Assembly: GCA_037693485.1 (NCBI GenBank)
Contig: CM075345.1
Coordinates: 389,501 to 453,500 of the forward strand
Reading direction: 5' to 3'
DNA length: 64,000 nucleotides
Source: Kitagawia praeruptora
Lineage: Eukaryota > Streptophyta > Magnoliopsida > Apiales > Apiaceae
Shown here: piece after piece, positions 13,001 to 26,100 of the stretch
How the letters are laid out: every line of letters starts with the position of its first letter
Numbering within the stretch: the stretch's first letter is position 1
Position numbers and translations under genes: made by a program
The notes under the pieces: model-generated
What the model was told of the DNA's origin: nothing
What the model saw: the letters and a program-made list of their open reading frames with translations, nothing else
Database searches by the model: none

Positions 13001-14867
13001 TTAACCTCGATTCAAACATTTTTATAAAATCGGAAAACGATCCATTCGACATGTGGTTTTCTCCCACACCTTCCTTTTTACCTCTAATATTTAATTAATA
13101 AGATTCGCCACTGATTAATCGACATTTAAGGGAATCAATTTCAATTACGAACTTTCGTTTACGATTTCGAACCACTTTTACGAATTTAATCATAACTCTT
13201 AAACCGTAAGTCCATTTCATGCGATCTTTATATCAAAACGAAGCTTGTAACATGATCTAGCTAATCATGGCATAAGTCGAAGCTATGCAGTGAGTTTTAT
13301 CTACTGTCAAATTCTGATTTCAAGATTAAACGAAAATCGGGCATTACGACGGCTATAAATCGAACGTTCTACTAATCGTAACACTAAAACCAAGCCACAC
13401 CGAGCATACCATACATCTCATAATCATATTATCCATATTACAAGTCCAACATCCACTGACCTTAACAACATACTCATCAAATTACATAGATCAACTCAAA
13501 TCACTAACTAATCATGCTTATAGTCATGCTAACACCCTAACTACACTAAATCATCAAGAACATGCATAGTCTCAAAGTAAGATCTAGGGTTTCAAGATCA
13601 TTATACCTTCTTGAGGGTGTGATATGGCCTTACAAAGCTTTGTGTGGTCCTTGCCTAGCCTTAATGAACCTAAGATCAACCAAAGAAACATGAAAATCAA
13701 AGTTAATTCTTGAAGAACACTATTCATCATCCTCTTTAATGATTTTTTTGAAAATGGAAAAAGAAGAGATTGAAGCTAGGATTTTGAGGAGATCATTTAT
13801 ATGAAATTTAAGACTCACCATAATTATTACAAGATCAAAAGATGGTTGGAAGTAGGGTTTTGGTTTTTGAATTAAGGAAATAGCCGAATGGGGTTGTTCT
13901 TGATGGGGGGAGAGAATTGTTTTGTTTTCTTTGGTTAATACTCCTCCAATCTCATCTATATCCAAGATAATATCTTGCATAAAGTCACTTTAATAAAGTG
14001 ATGATGTATAGCATGATGAAAGGGCAAGACAAGTGTTGGATTTGTGGTGGTTTAAGGCTAACCAAATGGTTTGATTGCTAAGTACTTAGTTGATCCTCTT
14101 GATTCTAGTTACTCTTGTAACTATATTGGTTACTAGATATTTTCTAGTAGCTTGCACAAGACTCTTGCTCCCTCTGCTTGTTTCTTTGTCCGTTTATTGC
14201 TTAATTCGTTGATCGTTCGAGGGAATAACTCATTCGTTTCTAGTTAGGGTTTTACCGAAAACCTTCTTAATATTTCTAATACTATTCTTCATCTTTCTTA
14301 CTACTTCTCGAATTTAATTTCCCTAATTCCCTTTTATAAATCCTTAAGTCTTGCAGTGTCTAGGGAAATCTCGGAGAAAATAAAAGTGCTCTTTTTCTGA
14401 ATCCGACAGCTTTTACAAACACTTATTTTCCTCCTGGATCACTAATACGAACTCAGAAATCCGTTCCGGATACCGGATATAGCATTATTATAATAATATT
14501 CCAAATTCCACTAAAATCACTATTCATCACTTATTTTTATTTAATTCCTATAATTAGGAAAATGAACCTGGTTCACCCTCGAGTGTTCCTTAACCTTTTT
14601 ACGGAACCGTTGGGCTTATAATAGATATTGATTTGGATGACACAAGAATAATCTTACTTGGAGTAATCTTCTCATATTCTTAGGAGATAGATCATTCTTA
14701 TCTATGTTGTCAACCAAAGGTATTCTGCATGACATATAATAATTGAATCCAAATCCATTCCATTCATTAAATAGACAGTCGCTACATCGCAGTCATAACC
14801 ACTATTCATTCCCATATTATTACATAATAAAAAGTTTTAATTCTACCCAAAAATCTGGGTTCTTACA
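10011..14867 (-). repeat. 5' LTR of element A (4857 bp)
   Basis: Complete LTR. On the minus strand it starts TGTAAGAACC (at 14867) and ends GGGGGTGTTACA (at 10011). It carries the second copies of the TATA-like box (12388-12398), the 43-bp tandem (11646-11903) and the palindromic array. At 14868 the sequence switches abruptly to LTR sequence of element B. The region holds no host gene. Confidence 0.95.
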
Positions 14868-17813
14868 CCAGCCGCCAGCAATCATTCTCTCAAAATTATT
14901 GTTTCAAAAGTCATGAATTTCTTAGAGAGAAAATTCTAGTGTTCTTCAATTTCAAGCTCCAAATTGGAGGCTTTCCCGGAATCGAAATTCAACGTTCTTG
15001 GGCTCAAATTAAAGGTATGAAAATCTAGTTTCTAAATATGTACCCAGAATTCGTGGGGGATCAATATTTCATTTTATATGATTTTTACAAAATTCGAATT
15101 TAAAGATTCAAAATTATGATTTTTCGTAAACTTGATTGTTTATGTGATTTGATGATTCCATGTTGTAGATAATTTTCTCCTGGTCAGTTTGGTATATCAT
15201 ATGTTGATTTTTGAGTTCTATATCAAGTAGCAATCGAGGTTTGATTGTTGTGTTCTTCGTGTTCTTCGTGTTCTTCGTGTTCTTGAGAATCAAACCAACA
15301 ATTGGAGGTGTTATCGGAGTCCGATTTCGACGATCTTACAGTCGAATCGAAGCTCACATCATCTAGTTTCTAAATATGTTCCCAGAATTCGTGGGGGATC
15401 ATTATTTGATTTTATATGATCTTTACAAAATTCGAATTTAAAGATTCAAAATTATGATTTTTCGTAAACTTGATTGTTTATGTGATTTGATGATTCCATG
15501 TTGTAGATAATTTTCTCCTGGTCAGTTTGGTATATCATATGTTAGGTTTTGAGTTCGTTAAACATGTTTAGACGTGGTTTGATTATTTCGAAATTGTTCT
15601 TGAGTGTTCTTGGTGTTCATCGGAAAATGTTGACTTTTTGAACGGAATTTTAGTTCGAGTAATTGTTTGGAAATTCCGGGTTGGCGAAGTTGTAGATCGT
15701 TCAAAGACAAAGCTTGTGTTGAGTTTGGGTCATGTTTGACTAGATTTAGAGTGTCACCGGAGTTGCGCCGCCGGCCGGAGCTGCCATTGCCGCCGGTGGT
15801 GGAGCTTGAAGAAGAAGACGATGAATAGTGCTGATTATTTCTGATTTTTATTTTAAATTGTTTTAATTTTCGAAAATTCATATTTAATTCAATAAAAATC
15901 AGAAAAATACAAAATCAGTTTCTAAATTTTCAGAAAAATATTTTCTGTATTATTTTAAAACAAAAATCGGATATATCCAAAATTATTATTTATTTTAAGA
16001 TTTTTGGAATCATTTCCTTAATTATTTAAATGTAGAATTTAATACTTTAATTATATTAAATCATTTCGAATAATAATTTAAATTGATTTAATTATTCGAT
16101 AAATGAGATCATTTATCGAATAATTTTATTCATTAATTATTGTTTAATTTAATTAATATAATTGAGGTTATTTAATTCCAAATTATCCCGTTTTGAGTTT
16201 TAAATGCTTTAAAAATATTAGAAAAATCCCAAAAATTATGAAAAGTGTTTTAAAAATATTTCGAAGCGAGATTTAATTTATGATGAGGTTTTGACATGTT
16301 TTAAAAATATTTGTATAGTTTAATTAATTGATTGCGTGATCTGAATGTGTCCGTTAGGGCAATATAAATGTTACATGCTAAATGAATTATGTAAATTATG
16401 TGAATTACGTGAAATACGTGGATTGAATAGTGAGATGTATTAGTATTTGATTAGAGACATTTATTATAGAGTCGAGTCAGAGGAGCAAAGGAAAAGCTAA
16501 AGCAGAAGGTTACGAGAATATTTAGACGAACTTGACCTTATTATCAGGCAAGTATTTTTCTACCACTTGTTATCCTATTAAATATACAAATGCTATGCCA
16601 TGTATCCCTTTAAATTATTGTTCAAGAAATCATTCTTAAATTATTCACAGCATGAATCCATTGAATTATTCTTATCAACTTTGACGAGATTCATTTAAAT
16701 TATCATTGACGATTCATTTCAACCTTTTTAGGCATTCGCTCTAGTCGATGCCTTATTACTCTTGATTAATTATTATTACCCAGATGGTGGCGTTCGAATT
16801 CGTCGACGCCTATAATATCATTGCATTCGATTTACCCATTTCTTGTATCGATCTAGACAACACTTATTGTTACTATTGTTGATTCTTCATTATCACCCCA
16901 TTGTTGTATCGAACTCATCGATACTATATGTTGTACCATTTGTTATCGTACATTCACTTTGAGTTGTTTTTCCTGGAACGTGAACTTCCAGTGATTGTTG
17001 TGATCAAGGTTGTCAATCTTCCGACACCTAATTATGATTTAAAGGTTGTCAATTGTATCGACACCTGAACGTAAGGTTAGAATTGGTGGATTTATATAAA
17101 ACTTGACCTTAATTGGTCTGACCATATATTGGTCGATGTGTAAGGCCTTTCAGTACCTTGGATCCGATGAGGACTTTGCTTTGTGCACTGTCCGGGTTAG
17201 AGCGTGACTGATCAGCATGCCTAACTTTGTTTTTAAAAATTATGAGATGGACCAGTTCTAACATTCTGAGTATTTGACTCTAGTTGATGTTGAGCCACTT
17301 TCTTATGGCATTATTGATTGTCGGAACTTATCCGAATTTATCTGTTCATATCACTGAACTTGATTCACCTTTCAGATATTCCAGTATGGCTTGTAGTTAA
17401 TACCTGGAACGATTAAAAGTTTATTATTTATTTATACATTGAAGGATATTCTTGTTGAGCTTTCTGGCTCACCTTGCAATGTAATGTTTCTTTTCCAGTT
17501 AAGATCGAGGATGTTTAGACCTAGTGGCTCGGTAACCAGGGGAGTGAGGTTTGATGATTGAGAGTGCAGCTGGTTTAATTTCGTGTATTGTTGTAATAAA
17601 TGGATTGGATAGACTAGACATTTAAGATCTATCAGATTGTATTAAATTATATTTGAGGTTTGTATTAGTAATTAGCAGTGTTTGTTTCATACTTTAGCCT
17701 GTGCTCGTATCTTGGATGAGGGATTGTATTATTATTGTTCCGCATTTACAGGTTTGTATTGTTTAAGTGAGTTGTGAGCCCGGATCTGTATCCCGGATCT
17801 GCGAGGCGTCACA
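14868..17813 (+). repeat. 5' LTR of element B, missing its first 507 bp
   Basis: Matches 23665-26601 of the 3' LTR almost base for base and ends GAGGCGTCACA. The 9-bp length difference is explained by one extra GTGTTCTTC unit near 15255-15285. An internal 181-bp direct duplication lies at 15025-15205 and 15363-15543. A TATA-like box TATATAAAA is at 17093-17101. Confidence 0.93.
15025..15543 (+). repeat. Direct duplication inside LTR B (two 181-bp copies)
   Basis: 15025-15205 and 15363-15543 are near-identical, both running from CTAGTTTCTAAATATG to GGTATATCATATGTT. The spacer holds the GTGTTCTTC microrepeat. The same arrangement occurs in the 3' LTR (starting near 23821 and 24150), so the duplication predates insertion. 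Confidence 0.85.
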
Positions 17814-17815
17814 GT

Positions 17816-17828
17816 TGGTATCAGAGCC
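17816..17828 (+). other. Primer-binding site of element B
   Basis: TGGTATCAGAGCC two bases after the LTR end at 17813. It is complementary to the 3' end of plant initiator tRNA-Met. Confidence 0.92.
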
Positions 17829-18522
17829 ACAGGTTAAGGTCCCTGAAACAGTAGGAAGTAGAGTCTAGATTAAGAAACGAGTTGCAATAGTTAGGAGTAC
17901 GTATTAGATGTTAAGAAGAGCGATTTGAGATAGGGTTCACCTTAGGTTAGTAAGATGAGTATTGCGGCGTTATAGGGTCTTTCGACGTATCACGCGAGTA
18001 GAAGTTCGATGCATCCAAATATCTGACTGGGAGCAAGGCTTTAGAGACGTCATGGACGTTATAGAGAATGCGAAAGTACTATGAACGAGATACGAAAGCA
18101 ATTATTGGCACGAATTAGAAGTAAGGGAGTGGCTGGGTACTACTAACCATTTTTGGTATCGTTTGTTGTTGTATTGTCGACTAGAGGATAGTAGTTTTCA
18201 TTATGATTGAATTTATTTCATTATCTTTCTATTGAAGCGATCTTACGCTTGTACCAATTTGGTATAAAAGATGTTGATCAGTTATAAATATTCATTTTCG
18301 TCATTCACTTGTCAGTTTCATATACCTTGATTTAGTCGATGATTATTTCCACGACATTGTGCACACAATTTTTATCTCTTGTCATATCTTTATATTACAT
18401 TTTGCCATCAAACTTCGTATAGCAACCCTGAACAACTGTTTTGATTTTTTTCTCTTGATAAACTTTTGTAAGCCAATTATAACTTGAATTGTTATTGATC
18501 AAATTACTTTTCCCTATCAGTT
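17829..18522 (+). other. Untranslated leader of element B
   Basis: About 0.7 kb between the PBS and the gag start. I see no open frame of note or known motif in it; AT-rich leader sequence is usual for this group. Confidence 0.6.
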
Positions 18523-21500
18523 TTGAGAATGCCTCCGAGAAGAACTCGCCAACTTACTGGTCAACAAACCAATCCTGAACAGCGAACCAATTCACCTCCT
18601 AGAAATCAGATGGACCCTATGTTGGTTCAACTATTGCAAACTTTGACTCAACAGACTGCTACTCTAGCTCAGCAGCAACAACAACTACAACAACAATTCG
18701 CAGCTCAGCAGCAACAACGGCAGGAACCAACTGTTCCAGTGGTTACCTTTAAGGCCTTTCAAGCAGTAAAACCACCAGAATTCAAGGGGTCAACAGACCC
18801 AGTCGATGCTAAGAATTGGTTGAAAGAGATAGAGAAGGCGTTCGCTTTGGTGTAAGTCCCGGAAGATAAACAAACAGAATATGCCAGCTACTTTCTAAAG
18901 AATGAAGCCACTCATTGGTGGGAGTCAGTGAGAGCCCTGGAGAATACCGAGGTGGTTACATGGGAGAAGTTTAAGGAGATGTTTTTGGAGAAGTACTTTC
19001 CGCTCTTCATGAGTGACAAGATGGAGGTCAAGTTTTTGGAATTGAAACAGGGGAATATGTCAGTTGCTGATTATGAAGCAAGATTTACAGAACTAGCAAG
19101 GTTTGTCCCTTCCTATGTGGACACAGAAAGGAAGAAAGCGAAGAGGTTTCAGCAAGGACTAAAGTCCTGGATTCGAACAAAGTTGGCTATATTGGAACTG
19201 AACACCTATGCTGCGGTGGTTCAGAAAGCTATGATTGCAGAAGAAGAAAGTGAGCAGTATCAGAAGGAGAAAGAGGGAAAGAAACGAAAATTGGGAGTGG
19301 TTGATAACAAGCAGATTCAGGGTGGTTCGCAAAACTATCTTAATAAAAGACAGGGGTTCCAAGCTGGGAAGAATGTGGGGATGAGGAGACCAGATGGAGG
19401 GAATGGAGGTCAAGGCAACCGAACTCAAGGGGTGAACCAATCAGGAGTTAATAGACCATCACTGCCAGATTGCAAGACGTGTGGTAAGAAACATCCTGGT
19501 ATATGTCACAAGTTAACTGGGAATTGTTTTAAGTGTGGACAGAAAGGGCATTTCTCTAGAGAATGCAAGGTTGGGATTGTGTGTCACAGATGTGGGAAGC
19601 CAGGGCATATGATCAAGGACTACAGAGTACCCCCAGCGAAACTACCAGCTATAGCAAACGCAATGATTCCGGCAATTGAGGCACCTCCAGCGAGGAACAT
19701 TCAGCCGATTGCCCGAACCTTCAACATGTCTATGAACGAGGCTGTGCAAGAGTCCGATGTTTTGGCAGGTACGCTTCTTGTAAATTCCGTCAATGCCAAG
19801 GTGTTAATTGATTCTGGAGCTACGAAGTCTTTTATTTCTTTAGATTTTGTCAATAAATTGAATTGTGAGATGAGATTGCTAGATGAGGTGTTAGTTATAG
19901 AGATAGCTAATTCGGAGCGCATACCCGTCGATCAGGTGTGTCCTCGTTGTGATGTTGTAGTTTTAGGCCACTATTTTTATGCCAACTTAATACCCTTCCA
20001 ACTAGGAGAATTTGATGTAATCCTAGGGATGGATTGGTTGACAGAGCATAGTGCCCAGATTGATTGTAGAGGTAAGAAATTGACGTTACGATCCCCTGAT
20101 AATGTAGAGGTTGTTTTCCGCGATCAGAAACAAACTAGGAAGTTCTTGACTATTGTACAGACTAAGAGATTACTTAGACAAGGATGTGAAGGCTATTTAG
20201 CCTACGTGCGAGACATAAAAACAGAGATGCCTAAGTTGGAAGAGATTCCAGTAGTGAATGAGTTTCCAGATGTTTTTCCCGATGAGCTTCTAGGTTTACC
20301 TCCAGATCGGGAAATAAAATTTGCGATTGACCTAGCCCCAGGAACTGAACCTGTATCGAAGGCTCCATACAGAATGGCTCCGATAGAGATGAAAGAGTTG
20401 GCAGTCCAGTTGCAAGATCTACTGGAAAAGGGAATTATCAGACCCAGCGTATCCCCGTGGGGAGCCCCAGTACTATTTGTTAAAAAGAAGGATGGGAGCA
20501 TGAGGTTATGTATTGACTACCGAGAGTTGAATAAATTGACTATTAAGAATAAGTATCCATTGCCAAGGATAGATGATTTGTTTGACCAATTGAAAGGAAC
20601 GGTCCACTTTTCGAAGATTGATTTAAGATCGGGTTACCATCAGCTAAAGATCAAACCTGAAGATGTACCTAAGACGGCATTCCGAAGTAGGTATGGACAC
20701 TATGAATTTTTGGTAATGGCTTTTGGACTGACAAATGCACCAACTGCTTTTATGGACTTGATGAACAGGGTATTTAAGAGATACTTGGATAAATTTATAA
20801 TTGTATTCATTGATGATATTTTGGTATATTCCAAGATAGAAGAGGAACATAGGGAAAATTTGAGGATAACGTTGAGGATCTTGAGAAAGGAAAGGTTGTT
20901 TGCTAAGTTTTCAAAATGTGAATTTTGGCTAAGAGAAGTTCAATTCTTAGGGCATGTAGTAAGAAGTGAAGGGATTAAAGTAGACCCGGCTAAGATTGAG
21001 GCTGTACTGAATTGGGAGAGACCAAAGGCACCGACAGAGGTCAGGAGTTTTATGGGATTGGCAGGTTATTATCGAAGATTCGTCCAAGACTTTGCAAAGA
21101 TAGCCACTCCACTAACCAAGTTGACAAGGAAGAGTGAGAAGTTTATTTGGAATGACAAGTGTGAGGAAAGCTTCCAAGAACTGAAAAAGAGATTGGTGAC
21201 GGCTCCAGTGTTGACATTGCCAGATGAACAAGGAGACTTTGTGATATATAGTGATGCGTCCCATAAAGGACTCGGATGTGTATTGATGCAGTATGACAAG
21301 GTGATAGCCTATGCTTCCAGGCAGTTGAAGATACATGAACAGAAATATCCTACCCATGATTTGGAACTAGCAGCCATTATTTTTGCACTCAAGATTTGGA
21401 GACACTATCTATATGGAGAGAAGTGTGAGATTTACACTGACCACAAGAGTTTGAAGTATATTTTCACCCAGAAGGAACTTAACATGAGACAAAGGAGATG

Positions 21501-23118
21501 GTTGGAACTGATTAAAGACTATGATTGTACCATCAATTATCATCCGGGGAAAGCCAATGTGGTAGCAGATGCCTTGAGTAGGAAGGAAAAATTGAACATG
21601 TTTACTATGAACCAAGAGTTATTCAGGGAATTTGAGAAATTGGAAATAGAGATTCGTGCCCCAGTTTGTGCAACTGATTTGAATTACGCAATGACATTTC
21701 AACCAGAACTGTTGGAGAGGATCAGAAAGTGCCAAGAAGAAATAATGAACCATGATGTGAATGAATTGTCGGGAGAAGAGTTAAGCAGCCAAAAGGACGA
21801 GGAAGGAGTCTTAAGATTTTCTTCTAGAATTTGGATTCCTAATGTGGCAGAACTGAAGAATGAAATTTTACAAGAAGCTCATAATTCAAAGTTCTCAATT
21901 CACCCCGGGAGTACGAAGATGTACCAAGATCTGAAAGAAAATTTTTGGTGGCCAGACATGAAAAGAGAGATTGCAGAATGGGTTAGTAAGTGTTACACTT
22001 GCCAGAAGGTTAAAGCAGAGCATCAGAGGCCGAGTGGATTGTTACAGCCCCTAGAGATTCCTGAATGGAAATGGGAACAAATTGCCATGGATTTTGTGGT
22101 GGGATTACCCAGGACGAAAGCTAATCACGATGCCATTTGGGTTATCATTGATAGATTAACGAAGTCGGCACATTTTCTACCGATCAACGAAAGATATACG
22201 ATGGACAAGTTAGTTCACCTGTACTTGAAAGAGATAGTGATGCGACATGGAGTCCCTGTTTCGATTGTGTCTGATAGAGACCCGAGATTCAATTCCAGAT
22301 TTTGGCGATAATTTCAAGAAGCTTTGGGAACTAAACTGAACATGAGCACTGCATATCATCCGCAGACTGATGGCCAAAGCGAGCAAACGATTGAAGACAT
22401 GTTGAGAGTGTGTGCGATGGACCTTCAGGGTAGTTGGGATGACCATCTGCATTTGGTGGAGTTCTCTTATAACAACAGCTATCACGCCAGCATTGGAATG
22501 CCACCATATGAAGCTTTATACGGACGACGATGTCGATCTCCATTATATTGGGAAGAGGTGGGCGAGAAGAAGATATTGGGAACCGAGCTGATCCAGCAAA
22601 CCAAGGACAAGGTTGAACTTATACAGAAGAGATTGATAGCCGCACAGGATCGACAACGGAAATACGCTGATCGAGCCAGGAAGGACATAAACTTTGAAGT
22701 AGGAGAACCAGTTTTGCTGAAGGTATCTCCATGGAAAGGGCTAGTGAGATTCGGGAAGAAAGGAAAGCTAAGTCCAAGATTCGTTGGGCCGTTCGAAATC
22801 CTGAAGAAAGTTGGGAAAGTTGCTTACGAGTTAGCGCTACCTCCGCATTTACAACATGTTCATAACGTTTTCCACGTGTCAATGTTGAAGAGGTTCCATC
22901 CAGATTCAAACCAGGTGATAGAGTCAGAACCAGTCGAGATTCAGCCGGATTTGTCCTACGTAGAACTACCGGTAGAGATTTTAGACAGGAAGGAGAAGGT
23001 GCTTAGAAATAAGATCATTTCAATAGTAAGAGTTTTGTGGAGAAATCCTAGGGTCGAAGAGTCTACCTGGGAGCTAGAAAGTGAGATGTTAGAGAGGTAT
23101 CCACACCTATTTGCTTAG
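18523..23118 (+). pseudogene. gag-pol polyprotein of element B, two in-frame stops
   Basis: One frame of 1532 codons encodes gag, protease (PR), reverse transcriptase (RT), RNase H and integrase (IN), which copy the element's RNA into DNA and insert it in the genome. Only codon 111 (TAA, 18853-18855) and codon 1263 (TAA, 22309-22311) break it; there is no frameshift. In order: a Gln-rich gag N-terminus; gag core; CCHC knuckle 1 at codons 335-348; knuckle 2 at 354-367, whose last Cys is Tyr; PR DSGA at 430-433; RT FIDD ending at 764-765; RNase H Asp near 911; IN His1120, His1127, Cys1157 and Cys1160; IN catalytic Asp1190, Asp1251 and Glu1287; and a chromodomain in the last 50 or so codons. The second stop falls between the second Asp and the Glu of the integrase. 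The length fits intact Tekay/Del polyproteins. Shorter ORFs antisense to it are shadows. Confidence 0.95.
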
Positions 23119-23144
23119 TTTGATTCTGAGGATAGAATCCTTTT

Positions 23145-23157
23145 AAGGAGGGAAGAT
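23145..23157 (+). other. Polypurine tract of element B
   Basis: AAGGAGGGAAGAT immediately before the 3' LTR start TGTAAGAACTTG. It primes plus-strand DNA synthesis in elements of this kind. Confidence 0.9.
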
Positions 23158-26100
23158 TGTAAGAACTTGTATTAAAAATGTAATTATTATTATTGAATGG
23201 AATAAATATTTATCTGATTTATTCAACTCGATGGAACGATGTGTTATAGACGGATATTATTATCGTTATATGTATTTAATTGAGGTTAGAGAGTTTCCCG
23301 TATATGTAAAAAAAAAATAATGTGTTAGTTGATCGTATTCTTTTAATAAAAAAAAAATTCATGTTAGTAGTATTTGCCGTTTCGGCAGACCGTACTTTTA
23401 AAAGCTCAGCGATTTCGTTTTTAAAAACGTATTTATATCAAAACTGATCAAATAAATTTTAAAATATTCTTGTCTCAAGTTTTATTCATTCTATCATGTT
23501 TGAGGATTTTTCAAATTATTTTCGTGATTTTTCGTAAAAATTTTGCCTCTATTTTATATCCGAAATTCCACTAAGCGGCAATTACGGAACCGATTTCATG
23601 AGACCTGAATAAAATATTCACAAAAGCAAAATATTCCCCAACAAATCTGTCAATAATACCAATACCAGCCGCCAGCAGTCATTCTCTCAAAATTATTGTT
23701 TCAAAAGTCATGAATTTCTTAGAGAGAAAATTCTAGTGTTCTTCAATTTCAAGCTCCAAATTGGAGGCTTTTCCGGAATCGAAATTCAACGTTCTTGGGC
23801 TCAAATTAAAGGTATGAAAATCTAGTTTCTAAATATGTACCCAGAATTCGTGGGGGGTCAATATTTCATTTTATATGATTTTTACAAAATTCGAATTTAA
23901 AGATTCAAAATTATGATTTTTCGTAAACTTGATTGTTTATGTGATTTGATGATTCCATGTTGTAGATAATTTTCTCCTGGTCAGTTTGGTATATCATATG
24001 TTGATTGTTTAGTTCTATATCAAGTAGCAATCGAGGTTTGATTGTTGTGTTCTTCGTGTTCTTCGTGTTCTTGAGAATCAAACCAACAATTGGAGGTGTT
24101 ATCGGAGTCCGATTTCGATGATCTTACAGTCGAATCGAAGCTCACATCATCTAGTTTCTAAATATGTGCCCAGAATTCGTGGGGGATCATTATTTGATTT
24201 TATATGATCTTTACAAAATTCGAATTTAAAGATTCAAAATTATGATTTTTCGTAAACTTGATTGTTTATGTGATTTGATGATTCCATGTTGTAGATAATT
24301 TTCTCCTGGTCAGTTTGGTATATCATATGTTAGGTTTTGAGTTCGTTAAACATGTTTAGACGTGGTTTGATTATTTCGAAATTGTTCTTGAGTGTTCTTG
24401 GTGTTCATCGGAAAATGTTGACTTTTTGAACGGAATTTTAGTTCGAGTAATTGTTTGGAAATTCCGGGTTGGCGAAGTTGTAGATCGTTCAAAGACAAAG
24501 CTTGTGTTGAGTTTGGGTCATGTTTGACTAGATTTAGAGTGTCGCCGGAGTTGCGCCGCCGGCCGGAGCTGCCATTGCCGCCGGTGGTGGAGCTTGAAGA
24601 AGAAGACGATGAATAGTGCTGATTATTTCTGATTTTTATTTTAAATTGTTTTAATTTTCGAAAATTCATATTTAATTCAATAAAAATCAGAAAAATACAA
24701 AATCAGTTTCTAAATTTTCAGAAAAATATTTTCTGTATTATTTTAAAACAAAAATCGGATATATCCAAAATTATTATTTATTTTAAGATTTTTGGAATCA
24801 TTTCCTTAATTATTTAAATGTAGAATTTAATACTTTAATTATATTAAATCATTTCGAATAATAATTTAAATTGATTTAATTATTCGATAAATGAGATCAT
24901 TTATCGAATAATTTTATTCATTAATTATTGTTTAATTTAATTAATATAATTGAGGTTATTTAATTCCAAATTATCCCGTTTTGAGTTTTAAATGCTTTAA
25001 AAATATTAGAAAAATCCCAAAAATTATGAAAAGTGTTTTAAAAATATTTCGAAGCGAGATTTAATTTATGATGAGGTTTTGACATGTTTTAAAAATATTT
25101 GTATAGTTCAATTAATTGATTGCGTGATCTGAATGTGTCCGTTAGGGCAATATAAATGTTACATGCTAAATGAATTATGTAAATTATGTGAATTACGTGA
25201 AATACGTGGATTGAATAGTGAGATGTATTAGTATTTGATTAGAGACATTTATTATAGAGTCGAGTCAGAGGAGCAAAGGAAAAGCTAAAGCAGAAGGTTA
25301 CGAGAATATTTAGACGGACTTGACCTTATTATCAGGCAAGTATTTTTCTACCACTTGTTATCCTATTAAATATACAAATGCTATGCCATGTATCCCTTTA
25401 AATTATTGTTCAAGAAATCATTCTTAAATTATTCACAGCATGAATCCATTGAATTATTCTTATCAACTTTGACGAGATTCATTTAAATTATCATTGACGA
25501 TTCATTTCAACCTTTTTAGGCATTCGCTCTAGTCGATGCCTTATTACTCTTGATTAATTATTATTACCCAGATGGTGGCGTTCGAATTCGTCGACGCCTA
25601 TAATATCGTTGCATTCGATTTACCCATTTCTTGTATCGATCTAGACAACACTTATTGTTACTATTGTTGATTCTTCATTATCACCCCATTGTTGTATCGA
25701 ACTCATCGATACTAGATGTTGTACCATTTGTTATCGTACATTCACTTTGAGTTGTTTTTCCTGGAACGTGAACTTCCAGTGATTGTTGTGATCAAGGTTG
25801 TCAATCTTCCGACACCTAATTATGATTTAAAGGTTGTCAATTGTATCGACACCTGAACGTAAGGTTAGAATTGGTGGATTTATATAAAACTTGACCTTAA
25901 TTGGTCTGACCATATATTGGTCGATGTGTAAGGCCTTTCAGTGCCTTGGATCCGATGAGGACTTTGCTTTGTGCACTGTCCGGGTTAGAGCGTGACTGAT
26001 CAGCATGCCTAACTTTGTTTTTAAAAATTATAAGATGGACCAGTTCTAACATTCTGAGTATTTGACTCTAGTTGATGTTGAGCCACTTTCTTATGGCATT

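Larger units (their letters stand above)
1..14867 (-). mobile_element. Element A: giant-LTR non-autonomous Ty3/gypsy retrotransposon
   Basis: An LTR retrotransposon on the minus strand. The 5' LTR is at 10011-14867, a decayed internal region at 4362-10010, and the 3' LTR at 1-4361, which is cut by the window start; by comparison with the other LTR about 496 bp are missing. Read on the minus strand, LTRs start TGTAAGAACCC and end GGGTGTTACA. The PBS lies four bases inside the 5' LTR and the purine tract abuts the 3' LTR. The two LTRs differ at about seven sites in 4361 bp by eye, so insertion is recent, yet no open gag or pol remains. Element C at 41992-57260 is a second copy of the same family in the opposite orientation. 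The purine tract and LTR start resemble those of chromovirus B, placing the family near Tekay/Del. A interrupts the 5' LTR of B. Confidence 0.93.

Noticed and set aside
17816..17828. Primer-binding sites as partial tRNA genes
   Set aside because: Only 12-18 bases match a tRNA end, always directly after an LTR; there is no cloverleaf or internal promoter.
19159..22909. Antisense frames over gag-pol of B
   Set aside because: They mirror the codon structure of the real plus-strand polyprotein and show no domain of their own.
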